Part shown: positions 1-23,216 of the stretch, piece after piece
Layout of the letters: every line of letters begins with the position of its first letter
Numbering within the stretch: the stretch's first letter is position 1
From: Nemopilema nomurai
Taxonomy: Eukaryota; Cnidaria; Scyphozoa; Rhizostomeae; Rhizostomatidae
NCBI GenBank assembly: GCA_003864495.1
Contig: ML133369.1
Location: forward strand, 1 to 64,000
Length of the DNA: 64,000 nt
Direction: 5' to 3'
Translations under genes and position numbers: made by a program
The notes under the pieces: generated by a model
Databases searched by the model: none
Told to the model about the DNA's origin: nothing
The model's input: the letters and a program-made list of their open reading frames with translations, nothing else

Positions 1-144
1 GGCAAATATGCATTGCACTGCCCATACAAGAATCTTTATAGTCATTAAACCCATCTTCTTCAATGGTTACTTTTGATAGTCAAGAATGAAGTCAAGTGGA
101 GACAATGTTCCTTGAATTCTGCTAAATTATGCGTCTTTATATAG

Positions 145-321
145 GAATTCCCGTTGTTGAGCGGTGAAAGTGACCATAAGCAAGTGAAGGATTTGACAAA
201 GGCCTGGCTTCTGTCAACCGATGGTACGGTATTTTCTATGTGCCTGATGGTAATAGTTTTGTTTATCGTTTACCGTGTTGAAAGACATAGGGGCAGTCTC
301 AACGCAAAAAAGGATCCTTAG
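145..321 (+). CDS. C-terminal exon of an upstream membrane-protein gene (partial)
   Basis: A 59-codon open stretch starts right after a pyrimidine-rich acceptor (AG at 143-144) in phase 0 and ends with TAG at 319-321. It encodes a short polar lead, one hydrophobic segment (about 18 residues, FSMCLMVIVLFIVY core), a basic stretch VERHR and the C-terminus AKKDP. The last four residues, KKDP, fit the KKXX signal that returns type I membrane proteins from Golgi to ER. The rest of the gene lies upstream of the window, so the protein cannot be named. An AATAAA at 974-979 could be its polyadenylation signal. The exon call rests on splice context plus membrane segment plus stop; a chance ORF is possible. 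Confidence 0.45.
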   Translation, partial: EFPLLSGESDHKQVKDLTKAWLLSTDGTVFSMCLMVIVLFIVYRVERHRGSLNAKKDP

Positions 322-728
322 AGACACAAACAGTACAACATTAGCAATTCAATGCATGAAGTGTCCCCCTAGCTCCAAAATGTATTGTTTTTGTCGTGGT
401 GTAGTTTTCGCGCCACTTGCTTTGACTAATCGTTCCGGATAGGCCAGCAATGACGTATGGAGACTTGTCTCGCCCCAGACCCCATCAAGGCCATTGGCAG
501 ACCGGATTTTGTGTTAAGTAATGTTCCATGAAATATTCACAGTGACTCCGAATTGGGAACTGGACTTGAAGCAATATCAACACGTCATATAATTTCAGTC
601 CACTTAAATGTGGAAATTTAAAGCAAATGTGGATATATTTTATGATGTTTAGTGTTGCCTATCTGAGTTCTGTTAAGCTTTAATTTACCGTTCTTGAATA
701 CTAATCGTAGCTATTTGTCTTGATTTAG

Positions 729-831
729 ATCCCTTGGTGGAAGATGTTGAGGAATTCACTTCGTACTTAGAGAAACTTCTCGGCTGCCTTTGCATGGAGC
801 AGGCCTTCCAATTATTAAAGATGTTGAAAAG
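729..831 (+). CDS. possible internal exon, unknown protein
   Basis: An open segment lies between a good acceptor (TTGATTTAG, AG 727-728) and a donor (AAAAG then GTATTT at 832). Its open frame reads as an amphipathic helix-rich peptide containing VEDVEEFTSYLEKLL and FQLLKMLKR. No partner exon was found downstream, and its phase does not follow from the terminal exon at 145-321. It could be an alternative exon of the upstream gene, an exon relic, or chance. I do not recognise a domain. Confidence 0.18.
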
Positions 832-3800
832 GTATTTGGTATTTGAGTGAAACAGGCTGAATTCTGAAACTCAATCCAGTAATGTGGTCAGCCACTTCTA
901 TTTCAAGCATCCTTAAAAACTCCATTTTTGCATTGAATCAAAACCATTTTCTGAATTTTTGTGTTTGAATTTGAATAAAATTAGAGGGTCGAAATAGAGA
1001 AATTACCCCGTTGACGCGGCTGTAAAATTCATCCATTCAATTGGTCAGGCTATTTCCCTATATGAATTCTTCGTTTCCTTGCTATCCCATATTTAATGAG
1101 GGTACCTGTGGCTGCGTATGTGCGTCCTTTTTTATATCAATTTATTTGCAAGTCAGCTAAGACCTAAACAGATGTTAAAGTACAACATTGATTGTTTAAG
1201 CAGGAATAGAAACGAATCTAGGTCCGACCTTTTGATGATTTAGTCACATGACAAATAAGCATTGTCTATTAACCGTAGGTTCTCAGGCAAGTCGGACCAA
1301 TGGACAATGAATTGGGGATACATCAGCGATAGGGTGCAAACCTTGGTCGAAAACCGGTACGGTGGGACATTGTCCTTATAAATAACCACTGGGAAAGCAA
1401 TAAGATTCATTTGACTCCTTTACCACCCCATATGCCCCAACTAACTCCCACCCACCTACTTGGGGTATTCGAAAGTGAACTAACGCATGGGGAAGTTCAT
1501 TTTATAATGTCATTAATGGCTTATGGAATGTCATGTCACTTTTAAGTTAGGCAAAAGGGAATCGATGTAGCCTACAATGATGTTTTCTAAAGAGATCTTA
1601 TTAATGCTGTTACTTTTTTGCCCTTCCGAACCCCAACCGCAGCAGCGAGATTGTACGCTTAATGACGTCATAACCAATCTGTTTTGTCCCAGTCCCTGGA
1701 AAGGCTTTTGACCGGCCAACCCCAAACTCTCCCTCGAGTAATAAAAGAGGATCAACTTTTTATAGCACAACTAATTGTGTCATTCAAGCTAATTTGTCAA
1801 GCTCATTTGCTCTATAAGACAATCATATTTAGTGTTTATTGTTAGTAAATCGTTTGGTAATATTGTCAGAATTATGCTTAAATGCTTTATATTGCAATTT
1901 TGAAAGAATAATCTTAGATAACGCGATTTGCTTGCGCATTTCCCAAATCCGGTTACCTTAAGACATTTTAAAGAAATTTATCTCGTTCTTTCCTGACACG
2001 AAGTTAAATGAATTTATGCTTTTGTATTTGACAAACGCTCATTCTGCCACCCTCTGCGGGGTTTTTCTTAAGCCTTTACAGTGGGACTTGGCTATGAAGG
2101 CACAAAAGTGCAATGACATTATGCAAGGAACATTATTAGGTCACTTATTTAGGCCATTGTTGTTTGTTTTCCATATTCAAACGTGCAGAAAAGTAGATAG
2201 CCTTTCCTCCAAAGAAGTGTAGACAAATAATTTTGACACCCTAGGTTACAGAATTTGTGGAAATCCAAATAAAAATGTCTGCCAGTAAAAGAATCAAAAT
2301 TGTCTTAAAGAGGGGAATCAACCCTTGTGACTGTAAGAATGCTCCTTTGAAAGTCCAGAAGTCTTGGGTGGCATTGATGCTATTTGCCGTTTGAACTTAT
2401 CAGTTTGAGAAGAAAATATATAGGCTGTTTTTAAGGATCGACAAGCAACGAAATTATGGTTACATGGGTGCATTCTCGGATATGTTTAGATCCCGGGGGC
2501 TGCCACTGTAAATAACTGCAAGGCTTTGTTGCTAGTTGTAGCATACTATCATGCATCTTCTTGGTTGCCTCTCTGCCCCCTGATTTTAAATTTGAAGCAC
2601 AGTTTTTTCCCAGCTACTTTGGTTCATTTCGATGCTACATTTTGAACTTTCAAAATCTCTCATTCTCATATTTCTTTTGTTTGGTAACTATCACATTCGC
2701 CCTTAAGACCAAACAGATGTGGAATTGCATTTACAATGATTTGATGATTGTTTTCAATAATTATTTAGCTACGCTGATTGGCACAAGAACATCATGTATT
2801 GTTATAACTGCGGCTACATAATGCTTAATCTTAATGTTTACATTTTTAGGTTAAAACCAGGTAAATATTAGAGTAAATATTGTTAAAACATGATCTGTTT
2901 TGTTAATGTTTGTTGAAAAAGTTGCGCTTTATTGATAACAAAAATTGAATAATACACTATATTCTTAAGGATTCAGCTATTTAATTTTTTGTAAATAAAT
3001 GAGCAACATTTTCTATATGTTTCTTAGTGTCCTTTTTCTTTGGTGTCCTTATCTTCAAAGAATTCAAATCTCCTCTAGGCGACCAATATTAATTTCTCTG
3101 CTGGCCCGTATAAAAATTTCAATCATTGCATGTTTTCTGTTTCGCATGGCATACCCGACACAATGTCCAGAATTTCGCAGTCCCCAAAAGCTCAAGGCCT
3201 GTTTAAGGTTGAGTGACTGGGATTACTAACACTATTTGTCTTTAGATCCTTGTTTTTATTGGATCTATCAAATTCATCCTTTCCTGCTTAACTTTGGTCG
3301 TTGCAGAATCGCCTGAATTGCCTGAAAGAGGCTATAAGTCTGTTTTAAGAGGCTATAAGCATTGAGTCATGGTAAATAGCGGTTTTCCACGGGCTGTTGT
3401 CTGTTTTCATGTGATAAATTGGCTTTCATGTGGTCAGACATCAACATGGTAAAACATCATGTGTGCAGTTTGCATGACAGCCAATCAGATTAACGGAGCT
3501 ATCATCAATGATCATTTTTGCAATTCGGGTATACGCTTTCCATTTATCATGACTCAATGCCTTTTAATATCAGACTTCCGGACGAACCCACCGGGCATGA
3601 CTCCAACACGACACCCGTGGTATCTTTGTGCGAGCATCACTTTTCAGCATTTTTTCTTTTTCTTCAGGGGTTACTAAGCCTGTCGACTTAACAAATAGCA
3701 TACATTGTGTTTTTAAGGTCAGGCAAGGTGCAATCACGGTTAACAGACATGAGAGGCTCATTTGATCTTGGTTTTTCTTTAGCTTGGCATATTTTAAACC

Positions 3801-4753
3801 GAAGGAATGCATGCAAAACAACCATTGTTTTGGGACTATGCTAGTTCATCCTTACTTGCTAGGAGCAAATTGGAAGCTCCAAGATTTTGGTTTCTTGACA
3901 TCAAGAATCTAACCATCAATGGGAATGTTTATAGGAATGTGATACATAAGCTTAAACTAGTTTTTGCTCGACTCTGAAACTTTAGATTCCCTGTTCAAAG
4001 GTCTCTTTTGTATTTTTGCAAACGGTTCCTTTAATTTAAAGCTATTTTCAACAAAGTGCTAATAAAAGCTAATGTGCAAGCTGGATAGATAATCAAGACA
4101 TTTCATTCAAAAAAGATTCGATAAAAAGCATTATTATGCGCCGAAGTACATCATAATATACATTATATACATTAAATAAACTATTATATATTGAATATTT
4201 AAATGTTTTAAATACACAAATGCATTGAAATTACAAATTTGAGTGCAAATACTGCTTGTTTTTCCTTGCAAATATATTATTTTGCAAAATTCGTGAAAGA
4301 TCCTGTTATGAACAGAGACGCCCCGGGTTCTCAGAAGTGACGCGACCGTCATCTGGCGAAGACTGGGCACCACTAGTCAATGTATGTACTTTCGGTATTT
4401 TTATAGTTGGGAATGACAAGGAGTGGTAAATGCAATACAAAAACGAGACGAAGTAACTTCTTATAGCTCGGATTAACTTTAACATTTCAAGACTAAATGG
4501 ATGCTTGACAGTTGAAATCAACGCCAACACGAACATCCGATGACGAACGGCTAGGCCGTGTTGTCAAACCAAATTGAAGAGTCCTGGTGGCGGACAAAAG
4601 ACCTTGGATTGCAATAGATATATTTATATACGACCTCTGATGTCTTGAAATGACTCCTTTCTTTAGTTAAAAGGTAGCATCATCGATGTTTTTACGATGC
4701 CAAACTGAAAGGATTCTGCAGATAACTGGGTCTTAACGAGTATAAAAACATTG
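832..4753. other. intergenic region upstream of Eph gene 1
   Basis: About 3.9 kb of AT-rich sequence with no ORF or exon I can support. The short open stretches have no splice context or domain. The 5' end and promoter of Eph gene 1 should lie in the last few hundred bases. An AT-rich TATATTTATATA-like stretch near 4617-4630 is the only TATA-like candidate at a sensible distance from the start codon, and I give it little weight. Confidence 0.4.
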
Positions 4754-16404
<11,651 letters not shown>

Positions 16405-16419
16405 CCGTCAGAACCTGCT

Positions 16420-16675
16420 TCTTGTCGTGTCGTGTCGTAAATTGTGTTGTCGAGTCGTGTCGTAACTTATGTTGTCGTGTCATGTAGTGTCGCGTCGTTT
16501 CTTGTGTTGTCGTGTAGTGTCAAGTCGTGCCAAGTCATGACGTGTCAAGTCGTGTCGTACTGTGTCGTGTCATGTCTTTTCTTGTGTTGTCGTGTCAAGT
16601 CGTGTCGAGTCGTGTCTTTCTTTTCTTGCTTTGTCTTGTTTTGTCTTGTCTTATCCAACCTTGTCTTTGTCAAAT
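16420..16675 (+). repeat. degenerate GTCGT/GTCTT simple repeat just after Eph gene 1 stop
   Basis: Starts about 15 bp after the stop codon. It is roughly 250 bp of TGTCGTGTCGT-like units drifting into TTGTCTTG-like units, with imperfect 5-10 bp periodicity. It probably lies in the 3' UTR. It creates open frames rich in Val, Ser and Cys that are low-complexity artefacts, not genes. Confidence 0.85.
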
Positions 16676-18620
16676 GTCCTATATAGTTCACTCCGGATGG
16701 TGCCCAGAGTACTTCATAATATGAACATAATGTATATAGAAATTATTTTTATTTAGCAAGATTATTTTGTAAACATAACACCATGAGGCCAATGACACAT
16801 CAAAAAGCTAGCCCCATTTTAAAAACGTCGGCGTTATAGTATTCGACCAGCCATCTGACTCCATTGCCGTAAGAATTACACTGACTAGAAGTACAGCATA
16901 GGATCACAGCCCCCGAAACATTTGCCGAAAACAGATCTCAACCACTCTGGTACACTCACAAGGAAATTGCGTTACTAGGTCACATGTAAATGCGACATAA
17001 GGTTTCGCTTTCAACATCAAGGAAGCAAGAGATAGGCAATCATGGTAATCAGGATTACAAAGCAATATTCCAACACTTAAAAAGAACCTGGAATTGTCTT
17101 TTATCTTGTCATGGACTCCAATTGTTTGTACTAGTATTGTGAACAGTTTTGATATAAGCCGACCCGCGCAAATCTACCAGCATCTTTGATCCAGTCCTCT
17201 TCTGTCCACGCGCTTTTTTCTGCTCATGTATTATACCATGGCATCTTGCTTACATTCACCCACCATACAGCAACCCCCGGCCATAGTTCTGACCTTTCAA
17301 TATCAATTGTCTTCAGAAGGTGATTGGTTGGCCAGCCGATGGTTTTATCGCATTCACCAAGCAACGGAACCCTCGGCCCCCGGTTTATGTATGACGACCC
17401 TTCCTCTAATATGTAATGATATTTAAAGCTCGATTATTAAAGAGCTTTGTAATCGATATTAACTGTTGATATTTCTCGTTAGTTTTTAGTATTCTCTTAG
17501 TCTACGGTAGTCTCGTAGTACTCCATGCTGGGACAGAATCCCGTCTTGATTCAGGGACTTGTTAGTGGTACCTTTATGAAAGCTAGACACATCTGTAAAT
17601 TCAAGTGTATGTGTTGGAACTTGGGTGATCTTTAGTTGAACTGTTTTGAGCCAGAAAACTATGAAGACTAGGTGAATAGAGTGACTGTTAGGCAATCATC
17701 TTATTCACACCAGATCCTCTATTTGTGCTGGTAAAGAGGAAATGGGGAGGGGGAGTTGGGGGTCAGCGGCCAACCCTACCAGCTTCAGGTTTTATGTTCA
17801 TATTTTTGTTAGACTTCATAATTAATTCTCTGGACTGTTAGCGGTATATTTCCCGACAATAACTCTTCACAAGGCACTCCAAGTATCGCGAAACAGGCCT
17901 TCTTTGCTGAAATCCATGATCTCTTCCCTTGATCGAAACCTTTTCTAAGTCACTCTGGTATCCATTTTTGAAAGCACGATATCTAATTCTCGAACAATGA
18001 AAGCTTCTTATGTCGTTTATCAACATCTTGTTAAGGTAGTTTTTACTTGATCATATTCTCCCTTAGCAAATTAGAACCCGCGTCTCCAGATTTCCCAAAC
18101 GTATTACACTCCACTATGTTCCAAGGTGCCTTTATTTTTGTTACAAAGAAGTGATTTGGTCTTTCTTTTGTTTTTAAATCGAGGTGATAGCAATGAGAAA
18201 TGCTGCTTGTTGAATAATTTAGAAAAACAGTATACGAACTTCAGATGATAGTGTTTATTAAAAGTCACTGAAATTCCCATAAACAGAGTCACCAACCTTA
18301 ACCGTAGTATGAATAGTTTACCTTTGTATAGTTGATATTAATAAATCATAGAATTTTAAACTCGTTTTTTCTATGCTAAGTGAACCATGTAAATTGCTAT
18401 GTGCCGATGCTTTGTTTTAACATGTCGCGCTGCAATCTTTTCTGTCTCAGACTTTCAAGTCATCAACGGTCATAAATGCTTCGCCGCATAACCCTGGTAT
18501 CCTTAAGACGTAGCAAAATAGAATTGTTATTAAAAAATTACTTTATATTATTTTTACATTTTTTGGATTGTTTTAAAGAACCCTTTGCGTGCGTCCTAAA
18601 ACAAGGAGATTCGTTGACTT
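16676..18620. other. intergenic, 3' side of Eph gene 1
   Basis: About 1.9 kb with no supported exon. Several short open stretches exist on both strands but none has domain content or splice context. An ATTAAA near 17436 could serve as a distal polyadenylation signal for Eph gene 1, but this is weak. Confidence 0.4.
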
Positions 18621-18627
18621 AAGCACG

Positions 18628-18710
18628 GTTTACACATGCAACTTTTCATATGCAACTTCATGCAACTTGTCGCACTAACACGATGAGACAGAAAAGTTGC
18701 ATGTGTAAAC
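18628..18710. repeat. perfect 19-bp inverted repeat (hairpin) at the Harbinger-like end
   Basis: GTTTACACATGCAACTTTT at 18628-18646 is exactly reverse-complementary to 18692-18710, with a 45-nt loop. Such subterminal hairpins often mark the ends of DNA transposons. Confidence 0.85.
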
Positions 18711-18868
18711 GGACATGCGACCTACTACAACTTTCATTTTGCAACCTACTGCAACCTACTGCAACTAATTTAGGATCAAGGTCCTATTTTCCGGTGAAGT
18801 TGCAATAGGTTGCAGGTCACTGGCCAATGAAAATACTACAAAGTATCATGTGATTTTTACGCTGTGTT

Positions 18869-19126
18869 GTGATCATGGGTTTCCTGGCGACGACTAAATT
18901 CAAAATGGCGAAGTCGATCAAGTTCGAATGGTCATCCGAGGCAGAAAACACGTTAGTTGAAAATCTCGAGAGGTACCCGTGCCTCTATAACACTAAATTT
19001 GAGGAGTATAAGGATAGGACCAAGCGGCTACCATTATCTGAGAAGGGAATGCTAAACCCCTACATTTTTGCGTCTGGCGATCCACGGCTCCACCCAAAGT
19101 CTTTCTTTTCTTTGCTTCCGTCTTAA
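18869..19126 (+). CDS. MADF/Myb-like DNA-binding ORF of the Harbinger-like element (truncated)
   Basis: 86-codon ORF. From about residue 18 it reads KFEWSSEAENTLVENLERYP, then CLYNTKFEEYKDRTKR. This matches the start of MADF/Myb-SANT-like domains (acidic helix, then ERYPCLY and YKDR). In PIF/Harbinger transposons such a protein assists the transposase. The domain stops early, and after about residue 55 the sequence no longer fits the family, so it is probably truncated or non-functional. A start at the internal Met 13 (AKSIKFEW follows) is equally plausible. Confidence 0.5.
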   Translation: MIMGFLATTKFKMAKSIKFEWSSEAENTLVENLERYPCLYNTKFEEYKDRTKRLPLSEKGMLNPYIFASGDPRLHPKSFFSLLPS

Positions 19127-19330
19127 TGTTCGTTTGTGCAGCAATAACATTAAAGCTGATACACAACCAGCGTCTGCTTCAATTTTGGCTGATTTTTTCT
19201 GGATGTCCAGGGTCCCCGCCAAAAGTATTGCAACTTGTTGCGGATTTTTGCAACCGGATATCGCTGAAAGTTGCATTCTTTTTACGTGTAAACAGCGCAA
19301 GTACGTTGCGACAAGTTGCAGGTTGCAGCA

Positions 19331-20466
19331 ACCAAAGCTTGTGTTCTCAATATGGATACCACAAGAAAGAGCTAAGATTAGAACTACCTGCTAATTTTCT
19401 TGTGCATTTATTATTCCTAGGAACAAACTTTAAATTTGAAAATATTTTTTGACTTTTATCTTCCCTCTTTGTTTTCTTGCAGTCATGCCTTTTTTACCCT
19501 AAATGATATCCATTTGTTGGTAATGCTTACTTTAAGTCCAAGTTTAACGATAATTCATCCAACAATGTCGATTATTGTTGACATACTGCATAAAATGAAA
19601 AAATCGGAGCGGAAGTTAGAAGAATTTTGGGTTGTAGAAAATTTCTTTTTGAGCTATTTCAGCTAAGACAGTTCTTGCGACTTGGGAATGCTGACATTAA
19701 TTTTTATCATTCAAAATGTTTATACGTAATCCATATACAAAATGCCTGCATGATATTTATACAAGATGACGTCTGATATCTTCTTCGTCCTCTAAATGCC
19801 AATAGCTCGCACTTTATTAATTCTCAACAGATCTTAGCATCATTGCATATTGCTGGCAGCAATTGTTGGCAAGAAGGAATGGTTTGTGTTCCCCAAAGAT
19901 GTCTCCTCACCCGTTCATTACCTCCACACTGATTGGAATGTTTCTTTGCCATAGTAAGTTATTTTTATAGTTGTAGTCGAGTCAAACTTTTTCAATCTAA
20001 AGAAAATGGGTGTTGATTCATACATTGATTACACATGCTGGTAGAGTGAATTCTTTATGCGTCTCTATTAATTAATAACATCTAATTTATTGTATTGGTG
20101 ATTTTCCAAAAAATGTATTTGGTGACATCTCTTTACGTAAAAGTGCATCGACTTTTCCCTAAGGAAATTGCTTTTCTATTATCTGCGAGGCATTTCATAT
20201 ATTTAAGTAGACATTTTCCATTCTTAATTGAAACAACGAGCGAATCCATTATTTTAAGTTGCTGTGCTAAAGGTAAAAAGAAATATATAGCACATTTTTC
20301 AAGAAATGTAAACAGCGATATACATAAACACATCCATGCAGTGAGAAAGAAATTAAGATATACTGTACATGCCGAGCTTTAATAGAGTCAAAGTTATGAA
20401 GTAGTTTTGCAATATTTTCAGCTATGAAGTCTTTTCTTCCCGCCGCTTTGATTTTGAAAAGCACCT
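19331..20466. other. spacer before the fibrinogen-like gene pair
   Basis: No supported exon. From 19739 onward the sequence is the start of the first tandem unit and is matched at 23217 onward. TTTATT at 20086-20091 (AATAAA on the minus strand) is conserved at 23807-23812 and is a candidate polyadenylation signal for the minus-strand gene ending at 20467. Confidence 0.4.
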
Positions 20467-22183
20467 TTAATCCATGCATTCCAGCCAACCAATTGTGAAT
20501 TTCCCAATTTCGCCTGCATCCCCAGTATCTCCCAGTCTCACTTCCGTGATAGGAAGCCTTCGTCTATCAGTGACGTAGCCTTCATCAAAGCGCTGGATGC
20601 TGTCATTAGCATCACAGTTGCAGAGGGTTCCAGCTTTTGCACAATTGCCATTTACACCACATTGGCAACCTAAAGATCGAAGTATGTGTTTCATGCAATG
20701 AAGTACGTTCTTCAGGGAAACATAAAATAATCTACTATTTCTCATTTGGCAATTGACATGAAAATGACCACATGACTTTATTCTTCTGTTAATTACAATG
20801 ATCACCCATCTATCGAACGATGTAGTGGGTATACAAACAATCTGGATTTTTACACTTAACTCTTAATTTGCTATGGCATTTGTTCAAAATTTGTTTTGGC
20901 TAATACTCGATATTTATCTTTGCAAATGATGCAACGACCTCACGAACACTTAGCTTTTGCTTATTAAGTTTGCTGTCTCTTTTCTAACTTCATGCGAATC
21001 CTTTTTTCATTCGTCTTCAGGAATGTTACGTCATGTACCTCTCCCGTCGGCAGGACCCCCTCCAATGTGATTCAATTGCTGCCCAATTCTATCAACAAGG
21101 TAGCCATAAAATTTGTTTGCATAGAGCACCATTTTGTAACAGTCGATTCTTGTAAACTGTCTGCAATTCTTTGCCATGTCAACAAACTTAATGATGTCCT
21201 CTACGTTGTTGTTGTATTTTATCTTGTGCCTCAAAGAAAATTGACAAACTAGGCATGCGAGGAAGATCATTTGCTTATTTATCTATGAGAGAAAATGCAG
21301 AATCTTTTCAGGAAGTTGACAGTTAAACTGTTTATCATATGCTAATATCAGATAAATGAACCAGTGAATTCTCTGCTTTTTAAGTCAAGAAATTAACTCC
21401 TTGTCACTCATTAGTAAATCGACGAGAAATGGAGAGAAGAATCACCGTAGCCTTACCGATATGAACCTGGAGGATTATATCCCTTCACTTCTATCGTCCT
21501 TTCACTGTTGTGGTTAAATACTGTTTTGATCAGCCCGCTCTCTTTGATGCATCTCACATTGAGTGGATTTGCGATGTTGAATGGTTTCACCAAGTAATAG
21601 CCATCTTTAACTTTGTCATTTTGCATTGCTTTACTGCAAGATCCCGGAAACTCTGCAAAGTCATATTACCTTGAATGTTAATACTGGCAAAAGTGCTAAT
21701 TTCATTTCATTATTCCTTCGTTTAACAAGATGATTCATTTTCTAAACGATCAATTCTCACACCTTAGAAAGCAATGTTCTACATGGAATAATGAGAATTT
21801 CCATTTACATTATTGACGACAGACAGTTTGTCTGTGGCACACAATAACGCTTTCATTTGACAAAGACAGAACAAACATTTTGAAATTATCACTGTTACTA
21901 GCTGGTTTGCATGTTGGTAGAATCAATTGTCAAATGGAATATAAATACCTTTCACCCAAACTGATTTCCTTGTAGTAACAGCATTTTCATCTGCTCTAAG
22001 CTGTACATCTTGGCATTTGGAATCTCTATCACAGACGAAAAACGGCTCGTCCAAATAAAGATGCGTAGGTGAGTTTGTTTCCGATTGTTCCGTGGGGCCT
22101 CTTGGGTAGAAAAAAGAATTTGAGCTTGCAGAAGCAATAAAAATGAAGAAGAATATAGTAAAGAGTGTTGAATTGTACTTCAT
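20467..22183 (-). CDS. secreted CNTNAP/neurexin-IV-type fibrinogen-like protein, copy A
   Basis: Four exons on the minus strand: 22183-21949, 21652-21457, 21229-21039, 20669-20467. They sum to 825 bp (274 residues) with GT-AG introns and consistent phases. It begins with a signal peptide (MKYNSTLFTIFFFIFIASAS). Exon 2 gives GSC, then DGYYLVKPFN and VRCIKESGLIKTVFNHN. Exon 3 gives NCRQFTRIDCYK and YGYLVDRIGQQLNHIGGGPA. Exon 4 gives GCQCGVNGNCAKAGTLCNCD, then LPITEVRLGDTGDAGEIG. This order matches the fibrinogen-like module between laminin-G domains of CNTNAP/neurexin IV, but here it stands alone. No membrane segment or GPI tail is seen, so it is probably extracellular. Ligand unknown. Confidence 0.85.
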
Positions 22184-22370
22184 TTTCAGCTATCAGAACG
22201 TTATGCTCTGTAACAGACACAGTTTGCAAAGAAAGAGTTGCAGAAATCGCGTTTTAAAGCAATCAAATGCATTATTCATGGTACACCAAGCTTGTTTGAG
22301 CGTAGCGTTTACTGACGTCAGCTAGCCATTATCAGACAATCGAAAACAGCCAGTGGACATAAGAAATTTA

Positions 22371-22621
22371 CTTTTAATCAAAGAGAGTGCGGAAAAATAA
22401 CCGACCCGAGCGGGACTCGAAGTCATTTTTGCTACAGAGAAGGGCAGTGCGGATAAATGGCTTGGCCTTGAGTGCTGGCTTGAAAGCATGACCCGATAGC
22501 TCAGGGGTAGAGCACTTGGCGTACAAAGTCAGCGGTCGTGAGTTCGAGTCCAGCTCGGGTCGGTTATCTTTCCGCACTATCTGATTCTTCGTAAACAATC
22601 TTGTTGCGTATGAAAAATTTA
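22371..22621. mobile_element. tRNA-like inverted-repeat insertion with empty site in the sister unit
   Basis: Unit 1 has 251 bp absent from the matching place in unit 2 (near 26317-26323). The insertion is flanked by direct AAATTTA repeats (22364-22370 and 22615-22621), which look like a 7-bp target duplication. Inside, two 36-nt arms (22386-22421 and 22543-22578) are inverted copies matching at 34 of 36 positions. The right arm overlaps the 3' half of a tRNA-like sequence. This looks like a tRNA-derived, fold-back non-autonomous element. Confidence 0.7.
22490..22562 (+). pseudogene. tRNA-like sequence (anticodon-position ACA), probably SINE-derived
   Basis: GACCCGA (22490-22496) pairs perfectly with TCGGGTC (22555-22561). 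The D arm is GCTC/GAGC around AGGGGTA. The anticodon stem TTGGC/GTCAG pairs with two G-T pairs and loop GTACAAA, putting ACA at positions 34-36. The T loop TTCGAGT is good, but the T stem GTGAG/CCAGC has two mismatches. A-box and B-box motifs (TAGCTCAGGGGTAGAGC and GTTCGAGTCC) are recognisable. The poor T stem, unusual anticodon and position inside an insertion argue against a working tRNA. Confidence 0.55.
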
Positions 22622-23216
22622 TTATTGTAAACTTCGAGAGGCTTTCTAAAATAGACGAAATTTCAATTACCAATTATTAAAAAAAGTACGCTCCCATTCA
22701 TTGTAATATTTGCTTTGCTTCAACTGTTTATAAAGCCTTAAAACATTAATAGCGACGCATCAGATAATACCAGTTGAGGTTGAAAACCGAGTGATAACTT
22801 TGAATGTTAACGGGCGATTGGTTGTGATATGACCAATCAACGTCTCCTCTTGTGGCAAACTCTTTCTGCTAAATTAGTTGGGATCTTCGCATTGTAATAA
22901 ACCTTGTATGGTACCTTTATAAGCAGAGATCCCCGTTCTTGTAAGGAACCCCTCCATAATCAATTCTCAGATTTTTTCAACCCCTCCCGCTTATGTCAGG
23001 ACCCCCTCTGCTTATCAGTTTTTGGCTTTTTCCAATCTCTCCCACTCTTACAATGCTTGCCTTTGCTATCGAACTTGATCTACTGATAGCGTGTTTCTTT
23101 GTGTTTCTTCCAACCAACAAAGAAAAGGAAACTTATTTGTACTTAGAATAAAGCAAAGCTTGAAGTTTGCACTATGAAAATTTTGAGGGAAGACTTGCTG
23201 AGCCAATGATAGTAAC

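Larger units (their letters stand above)
18622..19330 (+). mobile_element. PIF/Harbinger-like DNA transposon remnant
   Basis: The segment is bounded by inverted GCAACTTGTCGCA motifs: 18662-18674 on the left, and its perfect reverse complement at 19307-19319 on the right. The left end also has a perfect 19-bp inverted repeat (18628-18646 with 18692-18710, arm GTTTACACATGCAACTTTT) forming a hairpin, followed by repeated GCAACCTACT units. It encloses a MADF/Myb-like ORF typical of the accessory protein of PIF/Harbinger elements. No transposase ORF is present, so this is an internally deleted copy. Exact ends and target duplication were not established. Confidence 0.6.
19739..23216. repeat. tandem duplication unit 1 (fibrinogen-like gene)
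   Basis: Starts AAAATGCCTGCATGATATTT and ends ...CCAATGATAGTAAC. The same start and end recur in the adjacent unit 23217-26890. Similarity covers the gene, its introns and both flanks. Compared with unit 2, this unit has an extra 251-bp insertion (22371-22621), and lacks about 230 bp (near 25016-25263) and about 240 bp (near 23380-23640) present in unit 2. Confidence 0.85.

Noticed and set aside
4739..4747. TATAAAA just before the start codon of Eph gene 1
   Set aside because: It lies about 10 bp from the ATG, so transcription would start inside or after the start codon.
16444..16756. Ser/Val/Cys-rich open frames after Eph gene 1
   Set aside because: Low-complexity GTCGT repeat read as protein; no splice context or domain.
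19068..19452. 108-codon plus-strand frames downstream of the MADF ORF
   Set aside because: They overlap the transposon's right end, share no recognisable motif, and shift against the MADF frame.
22490..22562. Functional tRNA gene for Cys
   Set aside because: ACA anticodon is atypical, the T stem has two mismatches, and the sequence sits inside an insertion with inverted arms.
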